This document shows, piece after piece, positions 11,101 to 24,548 of a stretch of DNA of 64,000 nucleotides. Positions within the stretch are counted from its first letter, which is position 1; each line of letters begins with the position of its first letter. The position numbers and the translations under genes are program-made. The notes beneath the pieces were generated by a model that ran no database searches, was not told where the DNA came from, and worked only from the letters and a program-made list of their open reading frames with translations. The stretch is from Cavenderia fasciculata (lineage: Eukaryota > Evosea > Eumycetozoa > Acytosteliales > Cavenderiaceae), in contig NW_004457737.1 of the NCBI RefSeq assembly GCF_000203815.1, forward strand, positions 2,232,001 to 2,296,000, read 5' to 3'.

Positions 11101-14100
11101 AAATACTAATTATTATTTTCTTTTTTTTTATTTTCTTCTTTTTAGAATCATATACATTTGATAAAAAAAGTTATCAACAATTCCCATTTTATTTGGAAAT
11201 CACTGATCCATTTAAAAGATATGGTGATATTTACAATCAAAGAATTTTGGCATGTGCATTGACCCGTTTACAACAACAAGATGCTTCGGGCCCAAACAAA
11301 CTACTATCTCCAATGGAGATATTTGATATCTTGCCACCATCTCAGCCAACCGGTCAACAGCTTTTGGATCATTTGGAGAAATGTAGAACAAGAACAGCAA
11401 AGTTGGAGAGACAGTATCGTGTCGCTTGCTTTACTCATCGTCTACGCGCCAAACCACTGTTTACCACCTCTACCATTGTCGCCATCACACAAGACAAGAT
11501 CGTCAAGCTTTGGGTTCCACTTTTAAGTGCCGTCTTTGATTTGGATATGAAGATGATCAATGGATGTACATCCATGTGGATGGATCAATCAAGCACACTT
11601 CAAACTCTATGGGATCAAAGATTCATTGGTATTGATTGCTCAGATTTCATTCCTCTCAAATCAAATCCATTATCACTTTCAACCATCAATCAGCCAATTA
11701 ATAACAGCCACCACAACAACAACAACAACAGCAACAATCATCATCATCATAACAACAATATTAGAAAGTCATTGGATGGTCAAATTCAAAAACCACAAGA
11801 TTCACGTTTAATGCCCATCAGTTACAAACTCTATGATTCACTTCAAATTCAAATCTCGTCTCATCATAGTAGAAAGGTTAGAACAAACGAGTATTCTTTG
11901 CAATTCCTTTTCAACAATGATTTCTTGCCATGGTGTAACGATCATTATCAAAAGACTGAATGTTTCATCAACTCCAAGTCTATTACACCAGTTGATAATT
12001 TCGATACTGAAGTCGCCTATATCAACTATTGGACCTCTATCATTGATTTGAATGCTTCTCTTGTATGTATAAAATAATAATAACAATAATAATAATAATA
12101 ATATCAAATATATTGGAAGCCATTATGAATATTATATTTATTTATTTTATTTATTTAATTATTTTTAGAATTCATTACATAAATCAGATTCAGTTTATGC
12201 TCATGATTTAACAGTATCTTGGAGTAAGAAAAAGAAGAAATATGTTGGTTCATTCAATTTGCCTGCCAATCAAATACCAAAGAACAACAAGATTTGTCGT
12301 GGTGATTTCCTTTGCCTTAGATATCTCGGTGAAGAGAAAACCATTCTATCATTACATGCATTGATTACCAAATCAACAAAAGATGAAAAGAACCTTGGAA
12401 TGTTACTTGTTAAATTCTCTACTAGATCTTCAAAATTAACACAAAAACATTATTCAGTTGTATGTAGAAATATATCAAAAAAAAAAGGATGTTATCATTC
12501 TAATTATTTAAATTATTTATACTAATTAACTTTGTTTTTTATTTATTTTAGGAAATAATATTTAGAGATGAATTTCATAGAATGTTGGCAGACAGTGTAC
12601 AAAATATGGTAAGTCCTTCTGATGAGATTCGTCATTTGGTATTGAATTCTCTACGTTCCAATACCGATGGTTCAAGTATTGTTAGAAAGGACTATAGCCA
12701 TAACGATTTTCAAGATTTTCAAGGTGCAATTGATTCACTTCCAATCAAACCAAATCAAGAACAACTCGTTGCACTCCATAGTTCACTCTTTAATACTGCA
12801 ACCATCATTCAAGGTCCATCTGGTTCTGGAAAGACTGCTTTGATATCTATTATCACTTATCTTGCGGTAGGTGATTTCAAACATCAAGGATTCGTTCCAA
12901 AGGTTTTAATTTGTGGTCCAAATGATTATAGTGTTGTAAGTATAAATATTATTTATTTTATATTTTAATTTAAATGAATATTTATTAATTTATTTAATTT
13001 TAGGATGTAACAACCAAATCTTTATTAGAATTATTCCCAACTTTGAAGGTATTAAGAGTTTATCATAGTTCACAGGAGACCAATGGCCATTTTGATAATG
13101 GAATCTACTCTATTCCAGAAGATATCAAAGGTATCACTTTGCACCACAAAATCAATGAAAAAAGATTATCTCTATCAACTTCAAGAGATAGTTTAACTTC
13201 TTTATGTATGTAAAAAAAAAAAGAATGCAAAAAAAAGAAATATTATGTTTCTATTTTAAATTTATTAACTTTTTATTTTTCTAATTTTAGATTTAAATGA
13301 TGCAAATGTTATTTGTTGTACTTCATTGACAGCAACTGAAAAAAGAATTATTGATTTAAATATACGTTGGGTCATTATTGATAATGCACATCAAGAGCTT
13401 GAACCACAATCAGTTGGTGCATTGTCCAAAGCAAATCATTTTATTCTTGTCGGTCAACCAACACCAGATATTCCAGCAAACCAAGTATTGATCAAATCAA
13501 AAGTCATCAAGGACATTTTCTCTACTCCACTCATCAAGAATCTTGCAAAGAAGATTCAACCATTCAATCTTGCCCATGTTTATTCAACTTCTATTTTTTC
13601 AAAACCTTTATTTTTCCAAGTATGTAAATTAGAATTATATATATTTACTCAATCTTGGTTAATATTTATTAATAATTTATTTTATTTATTTAGGATAAAA
13701 AAACAATTACATTTTTTGATATTAAAGGAGAAGAGTCTAGTGAATCATCACTTTTTGAAAAGGATCTATCTTTTAGTTTCTTCAAGTCATCATCATCAAA
13801 GGATATGGGAAATCTATTGAATCAAGAAGAAATCAACTTTACAGTTCACCTACTCCGTTACTTGATCAATGTTCTCCAAATTCCATCGTCTTCCATTTCA
13901 GTCGTCTCTCCATATCCATGTCAAGCAAGAAATATTCACAACGCTTGTATTCAAAAGCAATTTCAAAATCACAACTTATCCGTCAAGGTTTTATCAAGTG
14001 ATGGTTTTCAATATAATCAAAATGATGTAAGTAGAAATCAATCATTTAATTATTATTTTTTTTAATGAATATTTATTTATTTATTTAATCTTTTTAGTAT

Positions 14101-14570
14101 ACTATAGTATCAATGGTTAATAATAGATCTTGTGAATCTATTGATTCCTCAATTGGTTTTGAAAATGAAGAAAGCTTTGTAAGTCATCCTTATTGAAGAT
14201 CAAATCATATCACATTTTAATTATTAGAATACTTTATTAACCATGCATCTTCATTTAGATTAAAAAGATTCAAAGTTCAACAAGAAAAGGATTATTTATA
14301 ATTGGAAATATTGGTTCAATGAAAAACAAATCATTATGGAAACCTATCGTAGATCAATTTGCTCCTCATTATGTTCAATCGGTTGACACTAGCAAAAATG
14401 AAAAACCAATCTTTGCAACCGAGGACAAGGATGATTTCATTAAAATCGTGACCCTTCCAACGACAAACAACAACAACAGCCCAAATGAAATCCATCCCAA
14501 TGTCCTCCCTTTCTTCTCGTCACTCCAATTAACCAATTCCTTTTCCAACAACAACAATCAATTAAATTAA
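8179..14570 (+). CDS. Multidomain CCCH finger / RNB-like / UPF1-like helicase protein (HELZ2-like), likely catalytically degenerate
   Basis: Fourteen exons: 8179-8423, 8510-8615, 8720-9208, 9292-9930, 10028-10222, 10330-11056, 11146-12062, 12169-12459, 12552-12935, 13004-13205, 13291-13619, 13694-14026, 14098-14178 and 14259-14570. Together they code 1749 residues. Residues about 66-170 hold CCCH fingers, including C70-x5-C76-x5-C82-x3-H86 and a last finger after YHPTIYKTKMC, as in unkempt and plant TZF proteins. Residues about 240-900 resemble an RNase II/Dis3 module: a cold-shock part (RAMDGDIVVIKL), then RNB-like THIIDITNYIKP and PLLPTELKEQLSLTPG. Residues about 1275-1700 are a UPF1-type SF1 helicase with GPSGSGKT at 1291-1298. 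This domain order is that of HELZ2. The RNB acidic residues and helicase motifs II, III and V are altered (see findings), so a scaffold role is likely. Introns are short and T-rich; all junctions keep frame. Confidence 0.8.
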
Positions 14571-14887
14571 ATTAAATTAGGGTTCCATAACAATTAAATT
14601 AAAAAAACAAAAAAATTAAAAAATAAAGATTTTTTTATTCATGCAAGATGAACCACACAAAAAGGATGTTGATCACACCCAACCACGCTTAAATTGTATT
14701 AAAAAATTTATTGTTGTATATTTGTTGTTTGTTGTAAAACTAGATAAAAGAAACAGTAGTATTAGTATTATTAGTATTAGTAGTATTATTATTGTTACAA
14801 TAGAAGAACCTTCATAATCATAATCGTCATTCAATACATTCATTCATTAGTAGCATTACGCGTCATCGAATAACATAACAGAAAGAA
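14571..14887. other. Intergenic
   Basis: AT-rich spacer with ATTAGT-type repeats near 14760-14795, leading into the NDR kinase start. Nothing else seen. Confidence 0.6.
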
Positions 14888-16877
<1,990 letters not shown>

Positions 16878-17423
16878 CACTTATTCAACATAACAAAACA
16901 AACACGACACTCCCCCCCCCCCCAAAAGAAAAGAATCATTCAAAAGATAGACATATAAACCAAATAAAAAATCAACCACCAAATTTGTAGCTTTGAAACA
17001 AAATATATATATATGTATGAACCCTTATAATACCTTTTAAACGGTGTTTAAGAGTTTGAAATTTGGCGCCTACCAATTATTCAGAGCCACCCACCGCATA
17101 TCAGAGCTACCCTTTTTTTTTTTTAAATCAGCACTAAAGTTAAGGGTTAATCAGTCGCTGTAATGATGATTTTGACAATATGTAAATATTAATTGTAAGA
17201 GATATACCTCCTTTTTGTGTATATTCGATTGATTCTTTCCACCAACAAATCATCAACCCTCCTCAACGAGAAACACATCCCATGTTCCTAAACAATGCTT
17301 TGATCAAAATCCCGCCAACGCCAATACCCTTTCTTAAATTAAATTTTGATTTTTTTTTGTATAAGACTTAAAATATGTTCATTCCATAGTTCATTATTAC
17401 CTTTATCAAACACCAACATCACT
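16878..17423. other. Intergenic
   Basis: 3' flank of the kinase gene and 5' flank of the small CaaX gene. It contains a run of 12 C at 16912-16923, and two near-identical TCAGAGCCACCC/TCAGAGCTACCC boxes near 17081-17112 spaced 20 bp apart. A T-run and TATA-like stretch (17348-17380) precede the small gene. Confidence 0.5.
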
Positions 17424-17676
17424 ATGACACTTTATGGTAATTATTTAATATTATAGATTCCAGCAAATTGCTGACCATTTATTTCTTTCTATATCTTTTT
17501 AATAAAAATTTCCCAAAGAAACAACCATATCTGTTGCCAAGGCCCCAATGGTTCAAGAGGTTCCAAATATTCCTAATCCTCAAAGAGACAATGCAGCGCC
17601 ATTCGGTGTAATCATACCTATAGAGTATAGACACTTATTCGAGACTAAAGAAAAAAATTCTTGTAATATCTTGTGA
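17424..17676 (+). CDS. Small CaaX-box protein, two-exon family (copy 1)
   Basis: Exons 17424-17436 and 17519-17676 give 56 residues. Exon 1 codes MTLY plus one base; exon 2 begins ETTISVAKAPMVQEVPNIPN and ends EKNSCNIL. The last four residues, CNIL, fit a C-terminal CaaX prenylation box with Leu at the end (geranylgeranyl type). The gene at 42741 has the same intron position, the same phase, the same GTAATT donor and clearly homologous exon 2, and also ends in a CaaX box (CIIQ). Such agreement between two loci 25 kb apart supports a real gene that is too short for routine calling. I know no named family. A small membrane-tethered peptide is the inference. Confidence 0.6.
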
Positions 17677-17847
17677 TCAAAATTCGGTTCTCCTTTTGGC
17701 CATGGCGACTTGTCATGTTTAGATCATTCGAGATGCTCATTAAGATCAATTTAAAAAACAAATATTAATAATAAAAATTTCATATATCAAAAGACATCAA
17801 TATTATCTCAATGTGTAGAGCTAGTGAGGTCAATAATAATTTTGATA

Positions 17848-17899
17848 AAATAAATTAAAACAATCAACTTTTCAAATAAATTAAAACAATCAACTATTC
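17848..17899. repeat. 26-bp direct tandem duplication
   Basis: Two adjacent 26-bp units at 17848-17873 and 17874-17899 begin AAATAAATTAAAACAATCAA and differ at one position near the end. Confidence 0.85.
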
Positions 17900-17954
17900 A
17901 TTCTATAGAATTCAACGACACCATAACTATATATTTATTTTTATTCACACATAG

Positions 17955-18030
17955 AAACAACTGTATCTATTACCAAGACCCAAAGGTTCAAAAGATTACA
18001 AAGACTTTACTTCCAGACACTCCCCAAAGT
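17955..18030 (+). pseudogene. Relic of exon 2 of the small CaaX gene family
   Basis: The sequence following a TAG acceptor (17952-17954) matches the start of exon 2 of the 42741 gene closely (AAACAACTGTATCT...), then loses the reading frame after about eight codons, where a run of four C has become three. No exon 1 or CaaX end is visible. It looks like a decayed third member of the family lying 280 bp downstream of copy 1. Confidence 0.55.
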
Positions 18031-18413
18031 ACTTTAAATTTGTCTTCAGACAGAATAAAAAACCTCCCTCTTTTAAAAAATATTTTCGGATGGATAATCT
18101 TTACAATTTATTGGATGATGTTGTTTGTTGTTGTTTAGTTTATGATGTTACTGTATTATGGGTGTTGTGTGGAAGGTGGTCATTATAATTATGGTGGATG
18201 GACAATGTGTTTAAATACATTGGTTGAAACTTTTTAATAAAAATAAATAAATAAATTAATTTTGTTTACACTATAATGAAAAATATATTAATATTATTAT
18301 AAATGTCTCTATTCTATTTCTATTTCTTTGATACTTACATCTTTAATACAAAAAATAAATTCATTTGGAAAAATAAATAAATTTGGGGTGATTTTGGTGG
18401 CACGCCACGATCG

Positions 18414-20855
18414 TTAGTGCTTTTCATCGATATAGGGATGATGAGGCATGGAATAAAGATGATGGCTATATCCATGATGATCGGCTGGGGCCCAATGACC
18501 AGTATGATGATGCACACCATTTTCCAAATGGTGATGGACAGCTGGTTGAGGTTGTTGGTGATGGTGGTGTGGAGGGTAGGCCCACGGATATTCCATTGCA
18601 CCGGTGAGTGGGATAGATGGAAGTGGTGGATTAGACATTGATTCTGGTTTAATCTTTGGTGAATTATTAGTATTATATGAATTATTTTGTTGAAGGTGAG
18701 GTGGTTGTTGTTGTTGGTGGTGTTGCTGTTGTTGTTGTTGTTGTTGGTTAGTACTAGTTGTTGAAGTGGTAGATGTAAAGATTGATGGACTTGATTTAGA
18801 CATTGGTAATGGGGGTGGAGTTGGTAATGGTGAGCTGGGGATCAATGCAGATGAGCTTGTGCTGGCACTTGATCGATTTAAAGGCTTTCTCTTTGGTCGG
18901 TCCGAAGGACTGGAGGGAGCGACTTGGTCATCCCTTGGTGGATAGCCATTGAGGGTTGGCGATGGATAGGGGAGAGCCTTTTTACGAATAGAGTTTGCAT
19001 TGTGTTTTCCATTGTTGTGGGCATACAAATCGACAGAGTGGGCTTCGTATTTGACACCATCCTTGGAGAGTGCCGATAAAACAATGCGGAGTCTCTTGCT
19101 CAGCTTGGCCAATTTGAGTTCAAACTCTAGGGCAGACAAGGCTACCGAAGTCGACGATGGATATCTGTACACTCGAACCGACTCGACCGACAGGCCTTGG
19201 GGGTCTGGAGGTGGCAACTGTGTGCTCATCGATTGAGGGAGAACTGGATTGGGTGATGATGAGGGTGGACTCACTGCAATGGCAACAGTGTATTGACTGT
19301 TTCCTTGGAATTGTGATGGGGATTGGATAGGCGATTGAGCTGGTGATGAAAGTGAAAATGAGGATGGTGATGGTGAGGTGTTTATGGAACTGGCCATAGT
19401 TTGCATAATGTTTGAAGGTGATGGAGATTGTTGTTGTTGTGTATTGGTTGGAGGTGAATTGGCTGATGCATTCTGCCCAGACCCGCTATTGTTGGATTGG
19501 TTAAATGGTGTGTTGGCGGTTGAGCTATTTTGTGCGTTTGCAGGAGACGAGGATGGGGAGTTGGCAGACGACGCCTGATTCGATCCTCTTCTACCTCCAT
19601 TGGCAACATCCTGTGAATCCAAGAGTTGAACTTGTAGTGCGATCTTGACCAACTCAGACTCGCTGTGTACTATCATTTTGAGACGCTTTCCCTTGCCCTC
19701 AGTGACTCTGATTTGGTCGTTTTGAACGATTTGCATCCAAGTTCCCTTTGAGCCTCTTGGTTTGTGATAGAGGTCGATTTTTATGTTACCTTCGATAGTT
19801 GGAAACATTGGTGGATGTAGGGTATAGGGTACAGGGGCCATGGTGGGCGATGGCGTGTAACCGAGATGGAGTTGTGGAACCTTTTCCATTTCGGCGGTTT
19901 GTGGTGGTGGTGAAGCCTCTTGAGAATATGAGTAGGCGGCACCAGTTGGTTCTTGTCCAAGGCCACCACCAGTGGACGCGGTCGATGTGTTGAGTGGAGG
20001 AGGTGGGATAAGATTTGGGAGATATGCAAAATAGTTGGGGTAGGGACGCGACCATTGTTGAGGAGACTGTGAGATTCTGGGAGCATTGTTGTCAAACAAT
20101 GGTGCATATATAGATGGATAGATCACGCCCTGACCTCTTGGATAGTGGTAACTCATGTTGGTTGGTGGGCTGTGAGTGTTTGAGATTGAGTGGTGTCCAT
20201 CACCTTGGAGATCATCAGAAGAGTCTGACAATCTGGAATTATAGAAATGGCTTGGCTGCTGAACATTTGGTGGTTGTGGTGTTGGGTTTGGTTGCTGCTG
20301 TTGCTGGGTTTGGTGAGACGAAGGTGATTGTCGCTCGGCAGTTTGAGATTCCTGATATTTGCTCATAAATGATTCATGAAAATTGGGGAAATAATGTTGC
20401 TGATGTTGTTGTTGTTGTTGAGTTGGGGTTTGATAATCCTGGGGTGACTTGATTGGTTCCTGTTGTTTTAGTACCAAGGATCCTTGTGAATGAATTTGAA
20501 TTTCTCTAATGTTATTGTTGTTGTTGTTGTTATTGGAATTGTTGTTGGTTGGTGGGAATAATTGTTGTTGAGGGGTATTACTAGTGGTCCTATGATTGGT
20601 TTGTTGACATAAATTCGTAATATTAGTAAATTGAATATTTTGGGGTTGTTGGACCTGATTTTGATGATGCTGTTGATGTTGATTCTGGTTTTGGTTTTGG
20701 TTTTGATTGTTTATAGTACGGGGTACTGAAAAATGATGGAAATTGTTTGTTCCCATCTGGAAACTTGGGGTATGTGAAATAGAATAATCGGTACTATTGT
20801 GGTTATTGTTGCTGGCTGCTGGTTGTTGATGTCGATTAAAGTTAAAATTACTCAT
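18414..20855 (-). CDS. CudA-like transcriptional regulator
   Basis: Single exon, 813 residues from ATG at 20855 (MSNFNFNRHQ). The open frame continues nine codons upstream without another ATG. Most of the protein is Gln-, Asn-, Ser- and Pro-rich. Two ordered blocks stand out. The first, at about residues 355-415, has NIKIDLYHKPRGSKGTWMQI and RVTEGKGKRLKMIVHSESEL. The second, at about 545-640, has SVESVRVYRYPSS and LSKRLRIVLSALSKDGVKYE. This split core inside low-complexity sequence is what I associate with CudA/SpaA-type nuclear regulators of dictyostelid culmination and spore formation. I assign it by this resemblance from memory, not by alignment. The C-terminus is His/Pro-rich. The very long upstream region fits a developmentally controlled gene. 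Confidence 0.6.
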   Translation of the reverse strand: MSNFNFNRHQQPAASNNNHNSTDYSISHTPSFQMGTNNFHHFSVPRTINNQNQNQNQNQHQQHHQNQVQQPQNIQFTNITNLCQQTNHRTTSNTPQQQLFPPTNNNSNNNNNNNNIREIQIHSQGSLVLKQQEPIKSPQDYQTPTQQQQQHQQHYFPNFHESFMSKYQESQTAERQSPSSHQTQQQQQPNPTPQPPNVQQPSHFYNSRLSDSSDDLQGDGHHSISNTHSPPTNMSYHYPRGQGVIYPSIYAPLFDNNAPRISQSPQQWSRPYPNYFAYLPNLIPPPPLNTSTASTGGGLGQEPTGAAYSYSQEASPPPQTAEMEKVPQLHLGYTPSPTMAPVPYTLHPPMFPTIEGNIKIDLYHKPRGSKGTWMQIVQNDQIRVTEGKGKRLKMIVHSESELVKIALQVQLLDSQDVANGGRRGSNQASSANSPSSSPANAQNSSTANTPFNQSNNSGSGQNASANSPPTNTQQQQSPSPSNIMQTMASSINTSPSPSSFSLSSPAQSPIQSPSQFQGNSQYTVAIAVSPPSSSPNPVLPQSMSTQLPPPDPQGLSVESVRVYRYPSSTSVALSALEFELKLAKLSKRLRIVLSALSKDGVKYEAHSVDLYAHNNGKHNANSIRKKALPYPSPTLNGYPPRDDQVAPSSPSDRPKRKPLNRSSASTSSSALIPSSPLPTPPPLPMSKSSPSIFTSTTSTTSTNQQQQQQQQHHQQQQPPHLQQNNSYNTNNSPKIKPESMSNPPLPSIPLTGAMEYPWAYPPHHHHQQPQPAVHHHLENGVHHHTGHWAPADHHGYSHHLYSMPHHPYIDEKH

Positions 20856-22545
20856 TGGTGGGGATGGATGAATTAATTTCACACATAAAATAAATAAATA
20901 GATTAAATAAATAAATAAAGAGATTTGTAATAAATTAAATAAATAGATTAAATAAATAAATAAATAAATAAATTAAATGGTACAAAATAAATAAATAAAT
21001 AAATAAATTAAGAGGTGTTGATGGATTGATTAGATGGATCAATTAATTTTATAATAATTAATCTGTTAATTTGTTTGATATTTGTGTTTTAATTTGTTTC
21101 TCTGTCTACACTTGGTAGAGGCAGGAAAAAAAAAAAAGGTTTAAAATATTTTTTTTTGATGGTATATATTGGATGTTTTTAAAACATAGATAGTATAGTA
21201 GTTGTGTAGATCTATAATAAGTATATTATTATTGTTGTTATTGTTGGTGAGTTCTTTTAATGATGGGAAACGATGTTTGGGAAAAAAAAAAAAACAAAAA
21301 AGATGGGATTGGATTGACAACAGCGATAATTAACTAGATGGCACGAAGAAGAAATAAAGCTAATTGTTGTTGTAGTAGGAAATGATATATCATTGTTTTT
21401 TTTGTCTCTACTGTCCCCTGTTTTGCTGTGCTGTTGAATATTAAAAATGCTAGTTCAAGATAAGGGGAATTCTCTTTTAGGGGATAAATATCCAGAGGTA
21501 GGAGGAGAACATATACAATAAAATGAATTAAAAAAATGGTGTGATGAGAAACAACCAAAAAAAAGATAGATAGATGATCACTGTTGTACAACAACAACAG
21601 GGTTGTTTTGGATTTTAACAACAACAACAACAAACTATAGTGTGCGTTATTGACTGAATTGAATCAAATGATGTGTTGCAGTTTCACTCTCTAGTCTGCT
21701 GCCATCTTGATATATTGGAGTATACATTCCCCTTATATTAAGAACCCCAATTTCTTGCATGGAAAACTGTAGAAAGATGTTTTAAAATGGGTATCTTTTT
21801 TCTCCAAGGAATCGCTCTACACATCATTGTTGCATCCCCTGAAAAATAAAGTCAACTTTCGAATTATGTTCTACCACCGGTCAGTCTGTGTGGGTAGTGT
21901 TTGAGTGGTGGTGATAGTGATTGATCGAGTAGGGTGGTGGGTAGAAGCACGGAGAGTGATATGTCATACGACAGTGACGAAGATGAAAAAAAAAAAAAAA
22001 AAAGTAGCGTGCTGCAGTGCAAAAATAATCATAATGGTGTGACTGACCTGACTCACTCACTCACTCTCACACAACACAAAGTTTCAATTAATTAATTAAA
22101 AAAATGCGGTGCAGTCGAGGAGGAGGAGGAGTGGAAATAATTATGATCATAACGATTAGACGACGTGTTATCGTTGACTTTTGGAGCACGAAACTACTAC
22201 TACATGCAAACAAGTAGGTAGAGCATAGGGTAGAGGAGGTGAGTGGTAAGATGGAGAGGATTGAGGGATAACATAATTATCTCAATCTATATGATGAGAT
22301 CATGTGAACACGACAAACTCACCCACTACCACTACTCTATATAAATATTCTACTACACTACTTGTTTGTTGCAACCCACTTTTTTCTTTCTTCTTCCTCT
22401 TCTTCTTCTTCCTTCTTCTTTATCTCTTCTTTTTTTGTTACCACACCACCAGTGAAATTGCCATCCAACCAACCAACCAGTCAACCAATCAATCCATCAA
22501 TTAGCATAGCTGACTGGCAGACTGGGTAAGCAAAAAGGGCGCCAG

Positions 22546-22565
22546 AACTGGACTGGAATCCAGTT
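22546..22565. other. Perfect 7-bp hairpin
   Basis: AACTGGA (22546-22552) and TCCAGTT (22559-22565) form a perfect stem around a 6-nt loop, in a GC-richer patch next to a CAG run. Function unknown. Confidence 0.5.
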
Positions 22566-23075
22566 TCTTGGATGGTGCAGCAGCAGCAGCAGTTAAGATG
22601 CCATTATTGGAAAATGGAGAAAATAGAACTGGGAACAAGCCTATCATCTGATCATGTAGTCAAAGATGATGGAATTGATGATGTATGACTCGTGCGGAGT
22701 ATTTTTTAATTAATTAATTGCTGGTATTACGCATACGAGGAGGATACGTATTTGTGATGGGGGACAACAAAATATATTTGATTGATATCACCCACCATCT
22801 GTACTGTCTATCATATATATATAACACATCAAATTAAAATAAAAATATCAAAAGACTACAAAACGAAACATTGTGTTTTTGATAAATCAAATATCACACC
22901 ACGATTTTCGTGTATCCAAAAAAAAACAATTGTTGGTGTGTGGGTTATTCTAAAAATAAATAAAGATAAGATGGATGGATTGATGGATTATTTGTAGAAT
23001 GATGTGTTTGGTTTTCAGTCCAACCCATTCAAATAAAAAGGAGAGATATAATTGGACTATGTCTTGATGATATAT

Positions 23076-23273
23076 TTACATTATGATGTCACTCATTGTT
23101 ATTGGTGTTGTTGGTGTTATTGATTCCACCATTGGATTCGGTTGGTAATCCAATTGGAATCTAATTCCGGAAGACATTTGGTGGTTTTCCCGATGCTCCT
23201 GATGTTGTTGGTTATTTCCAATGTAATGTAAATTGGGGGATTGTTGTAGGTGTTGTTGGTAACAATAATCCAT
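23076..23273 (-). CDS. Weak small open frame, Gln/Asn-rich
   Basis: A 65-residue frame with its own ATG (MDYCYQQHLQQSPNLHYIGN...) has composition like dictyostelid coding DNA and ends in TAA at 23076. No family is recognised and no splice partner is evident. It could be a chance frame in repeat-rich DNA or part of an unspliced leader of the CudA-like gene. Confidence 0.2.
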   Translation of the reverse strand: MDYCYQQHLQQSPNLHYIGNNQQHQEHRENHQMSSGIRFQLDYQPNPMVESITPTTPITMSDIIM

Positions 23274-24548
23274 AATTATCTTTTTTCGTGTGTTTAATAA
23301 TAGGCGGTAGTTGTTGTAAAAGTCTATCAAAACAAAACAAACAAAAAAAAAGAGTAGTATAGTTTTTGTTTGTTTGTTTGTTTGTTTGGTTGGTTGGTTG
23401 GGATATGTGATTTTGGTTGGTTGGATATTTTTTGGAAACACAATAACAATTAAATATTGTTTATATAGGTTCCAATAAAACAGAGTTTAGAATTAAAGAT
23501 TTAATTGTTTGTGGAGAACTGAGCGGTTTGGCTTTTTTGGAACATATTAATTACAATTTTTGTCATTAAAAGATTTAAAACCAATTGGTTCTCTATAGCT
23601 AGGTCGATTCTTTTGTCACAGTCTCCTCTATAGCACTATGATTACCCATTATACACAAATAAATAAATATCTATTTACTACCATATTATGGTTTACAACA
23701 AACAAACAAAACACAACACATTATCTATATCTGATAAATCCACAAAATATCTATCTCTGATCACATTGTTGTGGTGAGTGTATAAGTGTCTTTCTGGAAT
23801 ATGGAAAAAGGGTCAACCGCCAATATGGAATGAGGATAAAGGGAAGGGAAGAGTGAGGGGGGTATGAAAAACCATTGGGTGATATATATCACTAGGTATG
23901 GTGCAGTAAAAAATATCTTAGATGTCCAATTGTGAATGAATATATTCATTCCACCACCCTACCACCACCACAACCACCACCATATTCACAATTTGCTAGT
24001 GCCCGCCTGTTCTCGACCAATACCAATCCACCCGCTTCCAATACCCGTTCCACATCCCATATTCATAAATAAATATAGAGAGTGGGACTGATGCCATGGT
24101 GATTCTCTGACATTGACACAAAGTGAGAATGAGAGACAGAGATAGTGTGTGGAAACATAAACAGAAAGCCAAGCATCATATTGGCTGGCGCTATATTTAT
24201 ATTTAAAATTACTCTATAGTTTGTGGGTGGAGACATACTTTTAAATTGAATGAATGAATGAATGAATTGAAATTTCTTGTGCACAAGCAAGCAAACAATC
24301 TTTTCTTACTTTTTGCAAAGATAAGATGACACTATTGCAATATATATAAAATATCGATCGGAAGTATGTATCTATAAATATAAACAGACACGCACACTAG
24401 ACTAAACTAGAAAGTTTCTTAATTTATCTACTCTACTATTATTATTGTTTTTGATTTGGCGGGGTTTGTCGTGATGGGTGAGGGCAGATTCAACCCAAAT
24501 TGCGCAAAAAAAAAAAAATGAGGGCTCGCAAAAAAAAATCAAAAACAA

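Larger units (their letters stand above)
17677..18413. other. Intergenic with tandem repeat and gene relic
   Basis: Apart from the 26-bp duplication and the relic listed separately, the stretch is AT-rich 3' flank of the CudA-like gene (18120-18413). No other gene seen. Confidence 0.5.

Noticed and set aside
16912-16923. Run of 12 C as a functional element
   Set aside because: Striking in AT-rich DNA, but a homopolymer in a 3' flank is most simply slippage or sequencing uncertainty.
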